In this document: positions 8,769 to 17,194 of the stretch, piece by piece | How the letters are laid out: every line of letters begins with the position of its first letter | Numbering within the stretch: position 1 is the first letter of the stretch | From: WHSM01 sp036375165 | GTDB taxonomy: Bacteria; Actinomycetota; Actinomycetes; Mycobacteriales; Micromonosporaceae | Reading direction: 5' to 3' | DNA: 64,000 nt | Assembly (NCBI GenBank): GCA_036375165.1 | Contig: DASUSI010000161.1 | Location: 18,111 to 82,110, forward strand | Notes under the pieces: generated by a model | What the model was told of the DNA's origin: nothing | The model's input: the letters and a program-made list of their open reading frames with translations, nothing else | Database searches by the model: none | Made by a program: the position numbers and the translations under genes

Positions 8769-10019
8769 ATGCGACCGGTCCTGATGCTGTTCGTCGGCAC
8801 CCGTGGGGTACGGCTCGCCGACATGTGCAACCCGCTCGCCGAATCCGCCGACGTGGTGATCGCCACCAGCGACGAGATCCTGGCCCAGCGGGCCGACGCG
8901 CTCGACGACACGGTCCGCGCCAGCGACGTGGTACGGGCCCCGGACCTCGCCGGCCTCGCCGAGGCCTGCCGGAACTATCCCGGCCGGGTGGACGGTGCCC
9001 TGTCGTTCAGCGACGACATGATCGAGCTGGTGGCCCGGTTCGCGGCCGAGCGGGGACTGCCCGGCCAGCCGGCCGGGTCCACCGCCGCGTTCCGGGACAA
9101 GTACCTGCAACGCGGCCTGCTCGCCGCGGGTGGCCTGCCGGTGCCCCGGCACATCGAGATCACCGATCCGGACCAGGCCGACAAGGCGATCGAAGTGGTC
9201 GGGCTGCCCGCGATTCTCAAACCCACCCGGGGCAGCGGCAGCGCCCTGGCGTACCAGATCGACCAGCCGGGCGAACTTCGCGAGCGGTTGCGGGAGGCAT
9301 TCGCGGCGGCACCCCGGGTGGGCGGTGCGGTCGCCGGGGACACCGCGTTCATCCTGGAGGGCCTGCTGGTCGGTCACCGCTGGCACGAGGTCGACGGGCT
9401 CGCGCCGTACGTGTCGGTGGAGTCCGTCGCGGTCGGCGGGCGGTACCTGCACCTGGCCGTCACCGACCGGTTCCCGCTGGCGCCACCGGTCCTGGAGACC
9501 GGGATGATGCTGCCGTCCTCGCTCACCGAGCCGCAGCGCCAGCAGGTCGTGGACGTCGCCGACCAGGCGTTGCGGGCGTTGGCCTTCCAGCATGGGCTGG
9601 CCCACGTCGAGCTGATGCTGACCGCCGCCGGTCCCCGGGTGATCGAGGTGAACGCCCGGTCCGGTGGCGCGTTGCCGTACCTGTTCCCGCTGGCCGGCGG
9701 TCCGGACCTGGTCGCGATGGCGGGCCGGGCCGCGCTCGGTGAGCTGCCCGGGGCCCCACCGCGCTTCGACGGGTACGCGGTGTTCGCCGCCCCGCAGCAC
9801 CCGGTCGGGGTACGGGTCGCGAAGGTCACCGGGCTGGACCGGGCGGCGGCCGTACCCGGCGTCGGTGCGGTGATCCCGCTGTCGGTGAACCCCACCAGCA
9901 CCGACGATTTCCAGGGCACCATGATCGCGGCGGTGCTCGGCAGGGCGGCCACCCCGGAACGGGCCGTGACGCTGTGGCGGGACGTGATGGCCTCGGTCAA
10001 GGCGGAGTACCTGCCATGA
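8769..10019 (+). CDS. ATP-grasp carboxylate-amine ligase
   Basis: A 416-residue ATP-grasp protein. It has the nucleotide-binding ILKPTRGSGSALAYQI near residue 155 and the metal-binding RVIEVNARSGGALPY near residue 295, where the glutamate and asparagine follow family usage. The family forms acyl-phosphates and joins them to amines, giving amide or peptide bonds. Together with the preceding asparagine-synthetase homologue it suggests that the acyl chain or an amino-acid unit is amidated. The site GAGGAGGACG precedes ATG 8769, and the stop overlaps the next start. Both substrates are unknown. Confidence 0.87.
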   Translation: MRPVLMLFVGTRGVRLADMCNPLAESADVVIATSDEILAQRADALDDTVRASDVVRAPDLAGLAEACRNYPGRVDGALSFSDDMIELVARFAAERGLPGQPAGSTAAFRDKYLQRGLLAAGGLPVPRHIEITDPDQADKAIEVVGLPAILKPTRGSGSALAYQIDQPGELRERLREAFAAAPRVGGAVAGDTAFILEGLLVGHRWHEVDGLAPYVSVESVAVGGRYLHLAVTDRFPLAPPVLETGMMLPSSLTEPQRQQVVDVADQALRALAFQHGLAHVELMLTAAGPRVIEVNARSGGALPYLFPLAGGPDLVAMAGRAALGELPGAPPRFDGYAVFAAPQHPVGVRVAKVTGLDRAAAVPGVGAVIPLSVNPTSTDDFQGTMIAAVLGRAATPERAVTLWRDVMASVKAEYLP

Positions 10020-11419
10020 GCTACCCCGTCGGTTTCAGCGGACTGCGGGCCGAGACCACCGTCCCGGACCTGCCGGTGAGCGGCGCGCTGCCGAGCTGGC
10101 TCTCCGGCACGCTGATCCGCAACGGACCGGCGGTGTTCGACCATGCCGGGAAGACGTTCCGGCACTGGTTCGACGGGCAGGCCATGCTGCACCGGTTCGA
10201 GATCACCGAGGGCCGGGTCTCGTATGCCAACCGGCTGCTGGACACCCCGTCCAGCCGGGCCCTGCTGGACCGCGGCCGGATCCGGTACTCGGAGTTCGCC
10301 ACCGACCCGTGCGGTTCCCTGTTCAGCCGGTTCTTCACCCGCTTCACCCGTAAACCCTCCCCTAACACCGCGGTGAGCGTCGCGACGCTGGCAGGCCACG
10401 ACGTGGCGCTCACCGAGGTGCCCCTGGCCGTGGCGTTCGACCCCGCCAGCCTGGAGACGATGGGGGTGATCGGGTACGACGACGACCTCGCCGGCCACGT
10501 CAGCACCGCGCACCCGCACCTGCGGCCAGGCACCGGTGACCTGATCAACTACGTGCTGCGGTTCGGTCGCCGCAGCACGTACCAGGTTTACCGGCAGCCG
10601 GCCGGGTCCGGCCGGCGGGAACTGGTCGGCTCGGTGGTCACCGAACACCCCGGCTACGTACACAGCTTCGCGGTCACCGAGTCGTACGCGATCCTGGTGA
10701 TCTTCCCGCTGGTGGTCAACCCGCTGTCGTTCCTGCTGCGGGCCCGGCCGTTCATCGAGAACTACCGGTGGCGTCCCGAGTTGGGCACCCGGGTCGTCGT
10801 GATGTCCCTTGAGGACGGCTCGGTGTCCGCCGACCACACCGCCCCGCCCTGTTTCGCGTTCCACCACATCAACTCCTTTGAGGACCACGAGGCCGGCGAG
10901 ATCGTCGTGGACCTGTGCGCTTTCCCGGACGCCGAGATCGTCGCAGCGCTGTACCTGGACCGGCTGCGGGCGGGCCGGGCGGTGCCGATGCCGTTGCCGA
11001 CCCGGATCCGGATCAGCGCGGCCGGCGTCACGGTCGCCCCGCTGTCCGACGACCCGCTGGAACTGCCCGGCATCGACTACCGCCACCGCAACGGCCGCCG
11101 CTACCGGTACGCGTACGGGACCGGCGCCGCCGACCCGGACGGCGGCGACTTCCTGGACCAGCTCTGCAAGCTCGACGTGTCCGAGCGGAAGACCTGGCTG
11201 TGGCGGGAACCCGGCCACTATCCAGGCGAGCCGGTGTTCGTACCCGCCCCGGGACCTGGTGCCGAAGACGACGGGGTGGTGCTGTCGGTGGTGCTCGACG
11301 CCGCCTCGGCCCGCTCGTACCTGCTGGTGCTCGACGCCGCGACGTTCACCGAACTGGGCCGCGCCGAGGTGCCGCACGCCATCCCGTTCGGCTTCCACGG
11401 CCGGTTCTCCACCGGCTGA
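10016..11419 (+). CDS. Carotenoid-cleavage-type oxygenase (RPE65/CCD family)
   Basis: The 467-residue protein shows the four iron-binding histidines of the carotenoid oxygenase seven-bladed propeller: TAHPHL (His166), YVHSFAVTES (His216), FHHINSFED (283/284) and the C-terminal PFGFHGRF. The early RNGPAVFDH and HWFDGQAMLHRF also match the family. Members cut or isomerise conjugated double bonds with Fe(II) and O2. No carotenoid genes are near it, so a conjugated polyene made by this operon is a natural substrate candidate; stilbene-type or lignin-type substrates are alternatives. ATG 10016 overlaps the ATP-grasp stop. Confidence 0.93.
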   Translation: MSYPVGFSGLRAETTVPDLPVSGALPSWLSGTLIRNGPAVFDHAGKTFRHWFDGQAMLHRFEITEGRVSYANRLLDTPSSRALLDRGRIRYSEFATDPCGSLFSRFFTRFTRKPSPNTAVSVATLAGHDVALTEVPLAVAFDPASLETMGVIGYDDDLAGHVSTAHPHLRPGTGDLINYVLRFGRRSTYQVYRQPAGSGRRELVGSVVTEHPGYVHSFAVTESYAILVIFPLVVNPLSFLLRARPFIENYRWRPELGTRVVVMSLEDGSVSADHTAPPCFAFHHINSFEDHEAGEIVVDLCAFPDAEIVAALYLDRLRAGRAVPMPLPTRIRISAAGVTVAPLSDDPLELPGIDYRHRNGRRYRYAYGTGAADPDGGDFLDQLCKLDVSERKTWLWREPGHYPGEPVFVPAPGPGAEDDGVVLSVVLDAASARSYLLVLDAATFTELGRAEVPHAIPFGFHGRFSTG

Positions 11420-11468
11420 CGCGGCAGGTCCCGGTGCGCCGGCCCGCCACGAGTTGAGGAGGTGCGAC

Positions 11469-12140
11469 TTGCCCGTTCCCGATTCCAACCGCATCTACCC
11501 GCCGGTCTACGGGCCGAACTACGGCCGGGCCCAAGGCTGGCCGGTGGTGTTCCTCAAGCCCCTGGTCGAGTCGCCGTTCACCGAGGTCGGGGAGTACACC
11601 TACTACGCCGATCCGGTCGACCCCACCGGCTTCGAACGCAACAACGTGCTGTTCCACTACGGGCCGGACAAGCTGGTCATCGGCAGGTTCACCGCGATCG
11701 CCCGCGAAGTCAGGTTCCTGATGGGCGCCGCGAACCACCTGATGAACGGGGTCTCCACCTACCCGTTCCCGATGTTCGGCGAGGACTGGATCGAGCACAT
11801 GGACAGCTTCGCCGCACGCTCGTTCCGGGGCGACACGGTCGTCGGCAACGATGTGTGGCTCGGTTACCAGGCCCTGGTCATGCCGGGCGTCCAGATCGGC
11901 GACGGCGCGATCGTCGCGGCCCGTTCGGTGGTCTCCGCCGACGTGCCCCCGTACGCCATAGTCGCCGGCAACCCGGCCCGCGTGATCCGGCAGCGTTTCC
12001 CCGACGAGCAGGTCGCCCGGCTGCTCAAGCTCGCCTGGTGGGACTGGCCGCTGGAGCACATCACCCGTCATCTGGACACGATCATGGGCGACGACATCGA
12101 CGCGTTCGAGGCTGTCGCCCGGCAGGGGAGCCTCTCATGA
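11469..12140 (+). CDS. Vat-type (xenobiotic) O-acetyltransferase, left-handed beta helix
   Basis: The 223-residue product has the Vat/CatB layout: YGPDKLVIGRFTAIA, then GAANHLMNGVSTYPF whose histidine is the acid/base residue of streptogramin and chloramphenicol acetyltransferases. The hexapeptide repeats VVGNDVWLGYQALVMPGV and GDGAIVAARSVV follow, and it ends with IVAGNPARVIRQRF. The start is probably TTG 11469, because GAGGAGG sits 6 bases upstream and no ATG lies nearby in frame. In the cluster it could acetylate the product as tailoring or self-protection. The stop overlaps the next gene by four bases. Confidence 0.88.
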   Translation: MPVPDSNRIYPPVYGPNYGRAQGWPVVFLKPLVESPFTEVGEYTYYADPVDPTGFERNNVLFHYGPDKLVIGRFTAIAREVRFLMGAANHLMNGVSTYPFPMFGEDWIEHMDSFAARSFRGDTVVGNDVWLGYQALVMPGVQIGDGAIVAARSVVSADVPPYAIVAGNPARVIRQRFPDEQVARLLKLAWWDWPLEHITRHLDTIMGDDIDAFEAVARQGSLS

Positions 12141-12916
12141 TCTTCATGTTCCTGTTCTACAGCGACGAGCGCGTGCTCGCCGCGATGTCCCGCGAGGAAC
12201 GCAACGGGCTGGTCGAACGGCACACCGCGTACAACCACGAGGTGTTGGAGAAGCGGGTGACCGTGCTCGCCACCCGTGGGTTGCAGCCGACCCACACGGC
12301 GTACACGGTTCGGCCGCGCAACGGCCAGACCACCGTCCGGCCCGGTCCGTTCGCCTCCACCAGCGAATCGCTGGCCGGGTTCTACCTGGTCGACTGCCGG
12401 GACCTGGACGAGGCGTTGGAGTTGGCCAGGACGTACCCGATGCCGGAGGGCGCCGGGTGCATCGAGGTCCGCCCGGTGATGACCGAGTGGGATTACGGAC
12501 CCACCGCCGTGACCACGGCCTCACCTGAACTGGTGTGGCGGGTGTACGCCGACCTGGCGGGCTGGCCGTCGTGGCAGGCCGGGGTCACCGGAGTCACTTT
12601 GGACGGTCCACTGAAGGGTGGAGCGAGCGGCCGGATCAAGTTGGCCGACCAGTCGGAGCCGGTTCCGTTCCGGATCGTCTCCGCCACCGAGAACCAGGGC
12701 TTCGTGTCCGAGATCGAGTTCACGCCCGGTGTGATGATGCGGACCGAGCACCTGCTGGAGTCACCGCGCGACGGCGGCACCCGGGTGGTGCATCGCGCCA
12801 ACGTGCCACGGGCGGTACTGGACGCCTTCGGCCTGGAGTACGGGCCGCTTCTCTATTCACGGATGCGGGAGAGCGTGAAGGCGCTCACCGCCGTAGCGGA
12901 ACGAGCACTGTCATGA
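12137..12916 (+). CDS. YCII-like domain fused to SRPBCC (polyketide-cyclase-like) domain
   Basis: The 259-residue protein combines a YCII-related domain (about 1 to 115, beginning MIFMFLFYSDERVLAAM and including the PMPEGAGCIEVRPV end) with a START/SRPBCC-type domain (about 116 to 259, with VWRVYADLAGWPSWQAGV and a long C-terminal helix). SRPBCC proteins bind hydrophobic ligands and include aromatase/cyclases. YCII proteins are small ferredoxin-like enzymes of mostly unknown chemistry. The fusion in a polyketide-like operon suggests a cyclisation or dehydration step. ATGA overlaps join it to both neighbours. Confidence 0.82.
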   Translation: MIFMFLFYSDERVLAAMSREERNGLVERHTAYNHEVLEKRVTVLATRGLQPTHTAYTVRPRNGQTTVRPGPFASTSESLAGFYLVDCRDLDEALELARTYPMPEGAGCIEVRPVMTEWDYGPTAVTTASPELVWRVYADLAGWPSWQAGVTGVTLDGPLKGGASGRIKLADQSEPVPFRIVSATENQGFVSEIEFTPGVMMRTEHLLESPRDGGTRVVHRANVPRAVLDAFGLEYGPLLYSRMRESVKALTAVAERALS

Positions 12917-14100
12917 TTCGTGATTACCCGTTTCGGGTCGAGGACCCCTTCCGGCTTCCTGAGGAGTTCGCCTGGCTTCGGGCCAACGAGCCGGTCACCA
13001 AGGTACGGGTGGGCACCGGCGACGAGGTCTGGCTGGTCACCCGGTACGAGGACGTCCGGGCGGTGTTCGGGGACCGGCGGTTCAGCCGCAACATCTTCCG
13101 TCCGGACGCGGCCCGGCTGATTCCTGGCGTGCCGACCCGGCAGGTGTCCAGCCCGTTCGTGGACCCGCCGGCCCACACCCGGTGGCGGCGGTTGGTCTCC
13201 CGGTCGTTCACTCCGCGCCACGTCGAGAGCATGCGGGAACGGATCCAGGGCATCGTGGATCGCCTGCTCGACCGGATCCAGGTGACCGGGTCGCCGGCCG
13301 ACTTCGTGCCGGGGTTCGCGTATCCGCTGCCGATCGCGGTGATCTGCCTGCTGTTCGGGATCGACGAGGCCGACCACGAGCCGTTCCGCAAGCTCGCTGA
13401 CACCGGCCTGACCATCAACGACGCCAGCGCCGAGGAGAAGGCCGCCGCGTTCGGCGCGATGGCCAAGTTCTCCACGGACCTGATCGCCGCCAAGCGGGAG
13501 CACCCCGGCGACGACCTGCTCAGCCAACTCGTGGCGGCCCACGACGAGCAGGACGGGCGACTGTCCGAAGAGGAACTGATCGCCACGATCCTGGCGATGC
13601 TGATCGGAGGGTACGAGAGTACCGTCAACCAGATCGGCAAGGGGTTGCTGGTGCTGTTCCGCCATCCCGACCAGCTCGCGGCGCTGCGCGCCGACCTGGG
13701 CCTGTTGAACAGCGCGGTCGAGGAGATGCTCCGGTACGCCGCACTGGACAGCGGATTCGGTTCCCCCCGGTACGCGCTTGAGGATGTCCCGATCGGAGAC
13801 GTGGTGATCCCGAAGGGGTCCACCGTGCTGGTGATCCGGCAGTCGGCGGACCGCGACGAGGCCCGGTTCGATGACCCGGAGCGGTTCGACATCCGACGGG
13901 AGGGCACCCAGCACCACGCGTTCGGCCACGGCGCGCACCGCTGCCTGGGTGCCGCACTGGCTCGGATGGAGTTGCAGTTGGGCATCGGCACGGTGCTGCG
14001 CCGGTTCCCGAATCTACGGCTGGTCAAGCCGGTCGAGGAGGTCCCGTGGGACTACCGGATCACCGCGGCCGGCCCGGCGACCCTACCTGTGGAGTGGTGA
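12913..14100 (+). CDS. Cytochrome P450
   Basis: A 395-residue soluble bacterial P450. The heme loop HAFGHGAHRCLG places the cysteine ligand at 344, the K-helix ExxR is EMLR (271 to 274) and the I-helix reads IGGYEST around 232 to 237, so the acid-alcohol pair is E-S/T. Such enzymes need two electrons from a ferredoxin, and a ferredoxin gene lies one gene downstream (15224). It probably hydroxylates, epoxidises or desaturates the pathway intermediate. The start ATG 12913 overlaps the previous stop by four bases. Confidence 0.94.
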   Translation: MIRDYPFRVEDPFRLPEEFAWLRANEPVTKVRVGTGDEVWLVTRYEDVRAVFGDRRFSRNIFRPDAARLIPGVPTRQVSSPFVDPPAHTRWRRLVSRSFTPRHVESMRERIQGIVDRLLDRIQVTGSPADFVPGFAYPLPIAVICLLFGIDEADHEPFRKLADTGLTINDASAEEKAAAFGAMAKFSTDLIAAKREHPGDDLLSQLVAAHDEQDGRLSEEELIATILAMLIGGYESTVNQIGKGLLVLFRHPDQLAALRADLGLLNSAVEEMLRYAALDSGFGSPRYALEDVPIGDVVIPKGSTVLVIRQSADRDEARFDDPERFDIRREGTQHHAFGHGAHRCLGAALARMELQLGIGTVLRRFPNLRLVKPVEEVPWDYRITAAGPATLPVEW

Positions 14101-14102
14101 GC

Positions 14103-15227
14103 ATGACGGTGACATCCGCGGCCCCCGCCGCGACGGGGATCAGCCCGGAACGGTTCCGGGAGCACTTCCCGATTCTCGCCGACACCGTGCACCTCGCGAG
14201 TTGCAGCCTGGGTCCGCACTCCGCGGCCCTGGACCAGGCGATGCGGCGGATGTTGGACACGATGCGGGAGGACCCGACACCCTGGGACATGTGGCTTGCC
14301 GAGGTGGAACAGTCCCGGCAACGGTTCGCCGCTCTGATCAATGCCCGGCCGGACCAGGTCGCCGTGGTGCCGAGCGCCACCGTGGGCGCCTACCAGGTGG
14401 CGTCCACACTCGACTGGGGCGACCGGCCCAAAATTGTCGCCACCGACGCGGAATATCCCTCCGTCGCGCACATCTGGGCAGCTCAGCGGCCACGCGGCGG
14501 CACAGTGGAGTTCGTCTCCGGGGAAGGCACCGGGTACCTCGATCGGGTGGATGATCGAACCGGGCTGGTTTCGGTGCCGCTGGTGTCGTACCGTACCGGC
14601 GCGGTGATGCCGGTCGCGGAGGTCGCGGCCCGGGCCCGGTCGGTCGGTGCCCGGAGCTTCGTCGATGCGTACCAGGCCGCAGGGGTGTTGCCGATCGACG
14701 TTGCCCAGCTGGGATGTGACTACCTGGTGAGCGGCACCATGAAGTACCTGCTCGGGCTGCCGGGTATCGCGTACCTCTATGTCGCCGACGGGGTCACCGA
14801 CGCCCAGGAACCGCAGCTCACCGGGTTCTTCGGGCGGGCCAACCCGCTGGCGTTCGACCCTTCGGTGCTGGACTTCCCGCCGGATGCCCGCCGGTATCAG
14901 GTGAACATGCCGACGCTGCCGGTGGCGCTGGCCGCCAACGCGGGGCTGGGGCTGATCGGCCAGTTGGACATGGTAGTCGTGGCCGCGCACGTGGACCGGC
15001 TCGCCCGGTACGCCGTGGCCCGGCTCGGCGACCTGGCCGCTCCGGTGTTCGGGCCCCAGGTCACTGTCCGTGACGAGGATCCGCGTGGCTTGGCCGCGTG
15101 GCTGAACGCCCGGCGGATCTTCCCGGCCCGGGGCAACTCGGTCCGGCTGTCGTTCCATTACTTCAACACGGAGGCGGATGTGGATGCCGCGTGCGATGCC
15201 ATCGAGCAGTGGCGGAGGCAGCCGTGA
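14103..15227 (+). CDS. Class V PLP-dependent aminotransferase / desulfurase-fold enzyme
   Basis: The 374-residue protein has the fold-type I class V pattern: HLASCSLGPHS at the N-terminus, FVDAYQAAG with the pyridine-binding Asp188, and YLVSGTMKYLLGLPG with the probable Schiff-base Lys214. The family includes isopenicillin N epimerase, kynureninase-like and cysteine-desulfurase-like enzymes, so transamination, epimerisation or C-S/C-C cleavage are all possible. It starts two bases after the P450 stop and its own stop overlaps the ferredoxin start. It may supply or modify the amino component of the product. Confidence 0.87.
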   Translation: MTVTSAAPAATGISPERFREHFPILADTVHLASCSLGPHSAALDQAMRRMLDTMREDPTPWDMWLAEVEQSRQRFAALINARPDQVAVVPSATVGAYQVASTLDWGDRPKIVATDAEYPSVAHIWAAQRPRGGTVEFVSGEGTGYLDRVDDRTGLVSVPLVSYRTGAVMPVAEVAARARSVGARSFVDAYQAAGVLPIDVAQLGCDYLVSGTMKYLLGLPGIAYLYVADGVTDAQEPQLTGFFGRANPLAFDPSVLDFPPDARRYQVNMPTLPVALAANAGLGLIGQLDMVVVAAHVDRLARYAVARLGDLAAPVFGPQVTVRDEDPRGLAAWLNARRIFPARGNSVRLSFHYFNTEADVDAACDAIEQWRRQP

Positions 15228-15454
15228 GTGCCGGCCGTTGGAACCTGGAGGTCGACCACTCCCGATGCGTCGGGTCGGGTATGTGCGCCGGTGTGGCACC
15301 GGGGTACTTCACGATCGTCAAGGAGACGTCGCGGCCGGTGTCCGCGACGGTCGACGCCGACGACGCCGTGATGGCCGCCGCCGAGTGCTGTCCCATGGAG
15401 GCGATCACCGTGACCGACGCTGGTACCGGGCAACAGTTGTTCCCTTTGGACTGA
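15224..15454 (+). CDS. Small ferredoxin (3Fe-4S type)
   Basis: A 76-residue acidic ferredoxin beginning at GTG 15224, which overlaps the previous stop (GTGA). It reads CVGSGMC (Cys15, Cys21), where the middle position of the usual CxxCxxC is glycine, and CCP (Cys55, Cys56) near the C-terminus. This is the pattern of 3Fe-4S ferredoxins that accompany actinobacterial P450s, and it is most likely the electron donor of the P450 encoded at 12913. Confidence 0.92.
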   Translation: MSAGRWNLEVDHSRCVGSGMCAGVAPGYFTIVKETSRPVSATVDADDAVMAAAECCPMEAITVTDAGTGQQLFPLD

Positions 15455-15456
15455 GC

Positions 15457-15645
15457 ATGTGGCGCAGGATCCGGGCCGCGGTCGACTGGGCCAGGCTCGA
15501 ACGTGCCTTCGTGGCCTGGGGCCTGGAAGTCCTGCCACTCGTGCTCGTGTGTCCGGTGGCCCCACAGCCGGAACCCGGTGCCGCCGGACAGTCCTTCGTG
15601 GACGTACCCCAGAACCGAGGTCGGGAGCCTGATGCGTACCGGTAG
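15457..15645 (+). CDS. Possible small protein of unknown function
   Basis: This open frame of 62 codons starts two bases after the ferredoxin stop and runs 14 bases into the next gene. The product would have an amphipathic N-terminus (MWRRIRAAVDWARLERAFVAWG), a short hydrophobic stretch and a proline-rich tail. No clear ribosome site precedes it and I recognise no family. Close packing with the operon is the only support, so it may not be a gene. Confidence 0.25.
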   Translation: MWRRIRAAVDWARLERAFVAWGLEVLPLVLVCPVAPQPEPGAAGQSFVDVPQNRGREPDAYR

Positions 15646-17110
15646 AGCACTACCCACAGTGGCGGCGGCAGGAGCTGTGGTGCTCCTGCTCGGTGCGGTC
15701 GGCGGCCTGCTCACGCCGTCGTGGCAGCGCCCCCGACTGCCCACCGACCGTGGTTTCGGTGCGCTGCCACAGCCGCGTCCGGTGCCCGAGCCGTCCGGCG
15801 CGGAGCGGATCCGCCGCGAGGAGGTACGGGTGCCCGTGGCGGGCACCACGCTCGCCGCGACCGTGGTCACGCCGGACGGACCCGGACCGGACCGCCGCCC
15901 GGCGGTGGTGTTCGTGCATGGCGGGGGACCGGCCACCCGGGAGGGCCTGGTCCACCAGGCCGAGCAGATGGCGCGGTCGGGCATCGTGGCTGTGGTGTAC
16001 GACAAGCGCCGGGTGGGCTACTCGGCGTTGCATCGGAACTACCGTCAGCTCGCCGACGACGCCCTGGCGATGGTGCGACTGCTCCGGGCCCGACCCGATG
16101 TGGACCCGGACCGGGTCGGCCTGTGGGGGATCAGCGAAGGCGGCTGGGTGGTGCCGCTGGCGGCCAGCCGCAGCCCCGAGGTCGGCTTCGCGATTCTGGT
16201 GGCCGCACCCACCATGTCGCCGAACACTCAGCTGGCGTGGGCGGCCGACGACGGGCTGCGACGTCAGGGCGCCCCGCACGGGGCCCGGCGGTTGGTGTCA
16301 CGGGCCCTGGTGATGGGCGACCTGGACTATGTGAACCACGACGCGCGGCCGGCATTGGCGGGGATGCGGCAACCGGTCCTCGGGCTGTACCCGGCCGCCG
16401 ACCGGGCCGTACCGCCCGCGGAGAGTGCCGGGATCCTGGCCGACGTGCTGGAAGGCGCTGGCAACCGGGCGTACACCATCCGGTTCTTTCCGGGCGCCGA
16501 TCACGGGATGCGGGTCAACGGCAAGCTGGCCCCCGGCTACCTGGCCACCATGGCGTGGTGGATCAAGGGGCTTCCGGGGACCGGCAACCCGCCCCCGGGG
16601 GCGCGGGTGAGCGGGTCCGCGCCGGAACAGGCGTACGCGGCCGAGCCCGCACCACCGGTCCCCTGGTACGGCACCGGCCCCGCCCTGGTGGCGGTGTTCG
16701 GGCTGATCGGCGCCGGGTACCTGGCGGGGCCGGCGGCGTCGGCGGTACGCCGTTGGCGGGGACGTCGCGGGCCGCCGGCCCCGTCCCGGGTGCGGCGTCG
16801 GCAACGGGCGATGACCGCGGCTGGTGTCGGCACCGCCGTCGGGCTCAACGTGGCGATCGGGGCGCTCGTGACGCTGGCGTTCACGGGTGGTCCAGGGTGG
16901 GCGTCGCAGGCGGTCTGGCTGTCGGTGCGGCTCGCCGGGGTTGGCACGGCGGCGCTGGCCGCGGCGGCGGGTGTCGCGGCGGTCGGCGCGGTGCGGGACG
17001 GCTGGCGGCCGGACGGCACCGCTGTGGTGTCGCTGACCGGGGCGTTCGGTGCCACCGGCCTGGTGCTGCTGCTCGGCGCGTACTGGGACCTGTTCGCGCC
17101 GCGCTGGTGA
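15632..17110 (+). CDS. Membrane-anchored alpha/beta hydrolase
   Basis: The 492-residue protein has an N-terminal membrane segment or signal anchor (TVAAAGAVVLLLGAVGGLL). An alpha/beta hydrolase domain follows with FVHGGGPATREG, the nucleophile elbow GISEGG (serine near 175) and the catalytic histidine in PGADHGM. The last 140 residues hold about four hydrophobic segments. Related proteins are esterases or peptidases of the DUF/BAAT group. At the end of the operon it may hydrolyse or release a product, or protect the membrane. The start ATG 15632 has only a weak site (GGGAG). The C-terminal membrane domain is unusual for this hydrolase class. Confidence 0.8.
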   Translation: MRTGRALPTVAAAGAVVLLLGAVGGLLTPSWQRPRLPTDRGFGALPQPRPVPEPSGAERIRREEVRVPVAGTTLAATVVTPDGPGPDRRPAVVFVHGGGPATREGLVHQAEQMARSGIVAVVYDKRRVGYSALHRNYRQLADDALAMVRLLRARPDVDPDRVGLWGISEGGWVVPLAASRSPEVGFAILVAAPTMSPNTQLAWAADDGLRRQGAPHGARRLVSRALVMGDLDYVNHDARPALAGMRQPVLGLYPAADRAVPPAESAGILADVLEGAGNRAYTIRFFPGADHGMRVNGKLAPGYLATMAWWIKGLPGTGNPPPGARVSGSAPEQAYAAEPAPPVPWYGTGPALVAVFGLIGAGYLAGPAASAVRRWRGRRGPPAPSRVRRRQRAMTAAGVGTAVGLNVAIGALVTLAFTGGPGWASQAVWLSVRLAGVGTAALAAAAGVAAVGAVRDGWRPDGTAVVSLTGAFGATGLVLLLGAYWDLFAPRW

Positions 17111-17194
17111 GATGCGATTCCTGGTGACGCGGTGAGTGGGTGACGACCGATGACCCGGACCCTGAGGGAACGCCCCGACCGGGGCCCGGGTTCG

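Noticed and set aside
9374..11494. Long minus-strand open frame opposite the ATP-grasp and oxygenase genes
   Set aside because: It has no ribosome site or domain and low-complexity composition, and the plus-strand genes have catalytic motifs.
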